Shown: one piece after another, positions 22,779 to 22,781 of the stretch | Layout of the letters: each line of letters begins with the position of its first letter | Numbering within the stretch: the stretch's first letter is position 1 | Translations under genes and position numbers: made by a program | DNA from: UBA11957 sp963603285 | GTDB lineage: Bacteria > Bacillota > Clostridia > Lachnospirales > Lachnospiraceae | Direction of reading: 5' to 3' | Length of the DNA stretch: 22,781 nucleotides | Assembly (NCBI GenBank): GCA_963603285.1 | Contig: CAVCMG010000043.1 | Coordinates: forward strand, 1-22,781 | The notes under the pieces: model-generated | Database searches by the model: none | What the model saw: only the letters and a program-made list of their open reading frames with translations | Told to the model about the DNA's origin: nothing

Positions 22779-22781
22779 CTA

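Overview
The window looks like chromosome of a Gram-positive Clostridia member, most likely Lachnospiraceae. This rests on strong AGGAGG-type ribosome sites, consensus sigma-A promoters, moderate GC content, a SleB-type wall hydrolase with SH3b domains, small proteins resembling Lachnospiraceae-restricted families (DUF6462-like, DUF6145-like) and tRNA genes without encoded CCA. No finer taxonomy can be defended from sequence alone. Every protein gene is on the minus strand; only two tRNA-Gln genes at the right edge are on the plus strand.

Layout, left to right. (1) 1-164 is the start of an excisionase-like DUF6462-type gene, probably the edge of an integrated element. (2) 264-2534 is a greA-lysS operon with a perfect TTGACA-17-TATAAT promoter, an overlooked 33-codon ORF fused to the lysS stop (TAATG), and a strong terminator. 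(3) 2659-6160 is argF-birA-DUF6145-dusB, with an argF promoter and a candidate arginine operator. (4) 6201-7699 is an nfeD-stomatin (SPFH) membrane pair with its own promoter and terminator. (5) 7759-7950 is a 192-bp fold-back element with perfect 39-bp inverted ends. (6) 8048-9184 is a secreted wall hydrolase with a strong promoter and WalR-like repeats over its start site. (7) 9387-14878 is a four-gene MacAB/YknXYZ-like ABC export operon that, unusually, carries two different adaptor proteins, and ends in two tandem 44-nt hairpin repeats. (8) 14917-20253 holds cvfB, dnaE and a SpoU-family RNA methyltransferase. (9) 20254-20883 is non-coding and packed with three imperfect fold-backs. (10) 20884-22422 is pncB with a candidate NiaR operator just after its -10. 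(11) 22532-22778 is a promoter and two identical tRNA-Gln(CTG) genes.

Most genes are housekeeping: translation and tRNA modification (lysS, dusB, SpoU methylase, tRNA-Gln), transcription and replication (greA, dnaE, cvfB), and cofactor or amino-acid supply (birA, argF, pncB). The least ordinary content is the dual-adaptor exporter, in which one adaptor carries an inserted globular tip domain and the other an acidic tail without Lys or Arg, and a family of fold-back and 44-nt hairpin repeats in the gene-free gaps. I did not find a defence system, CRISPR array or biosynthetic cluster.
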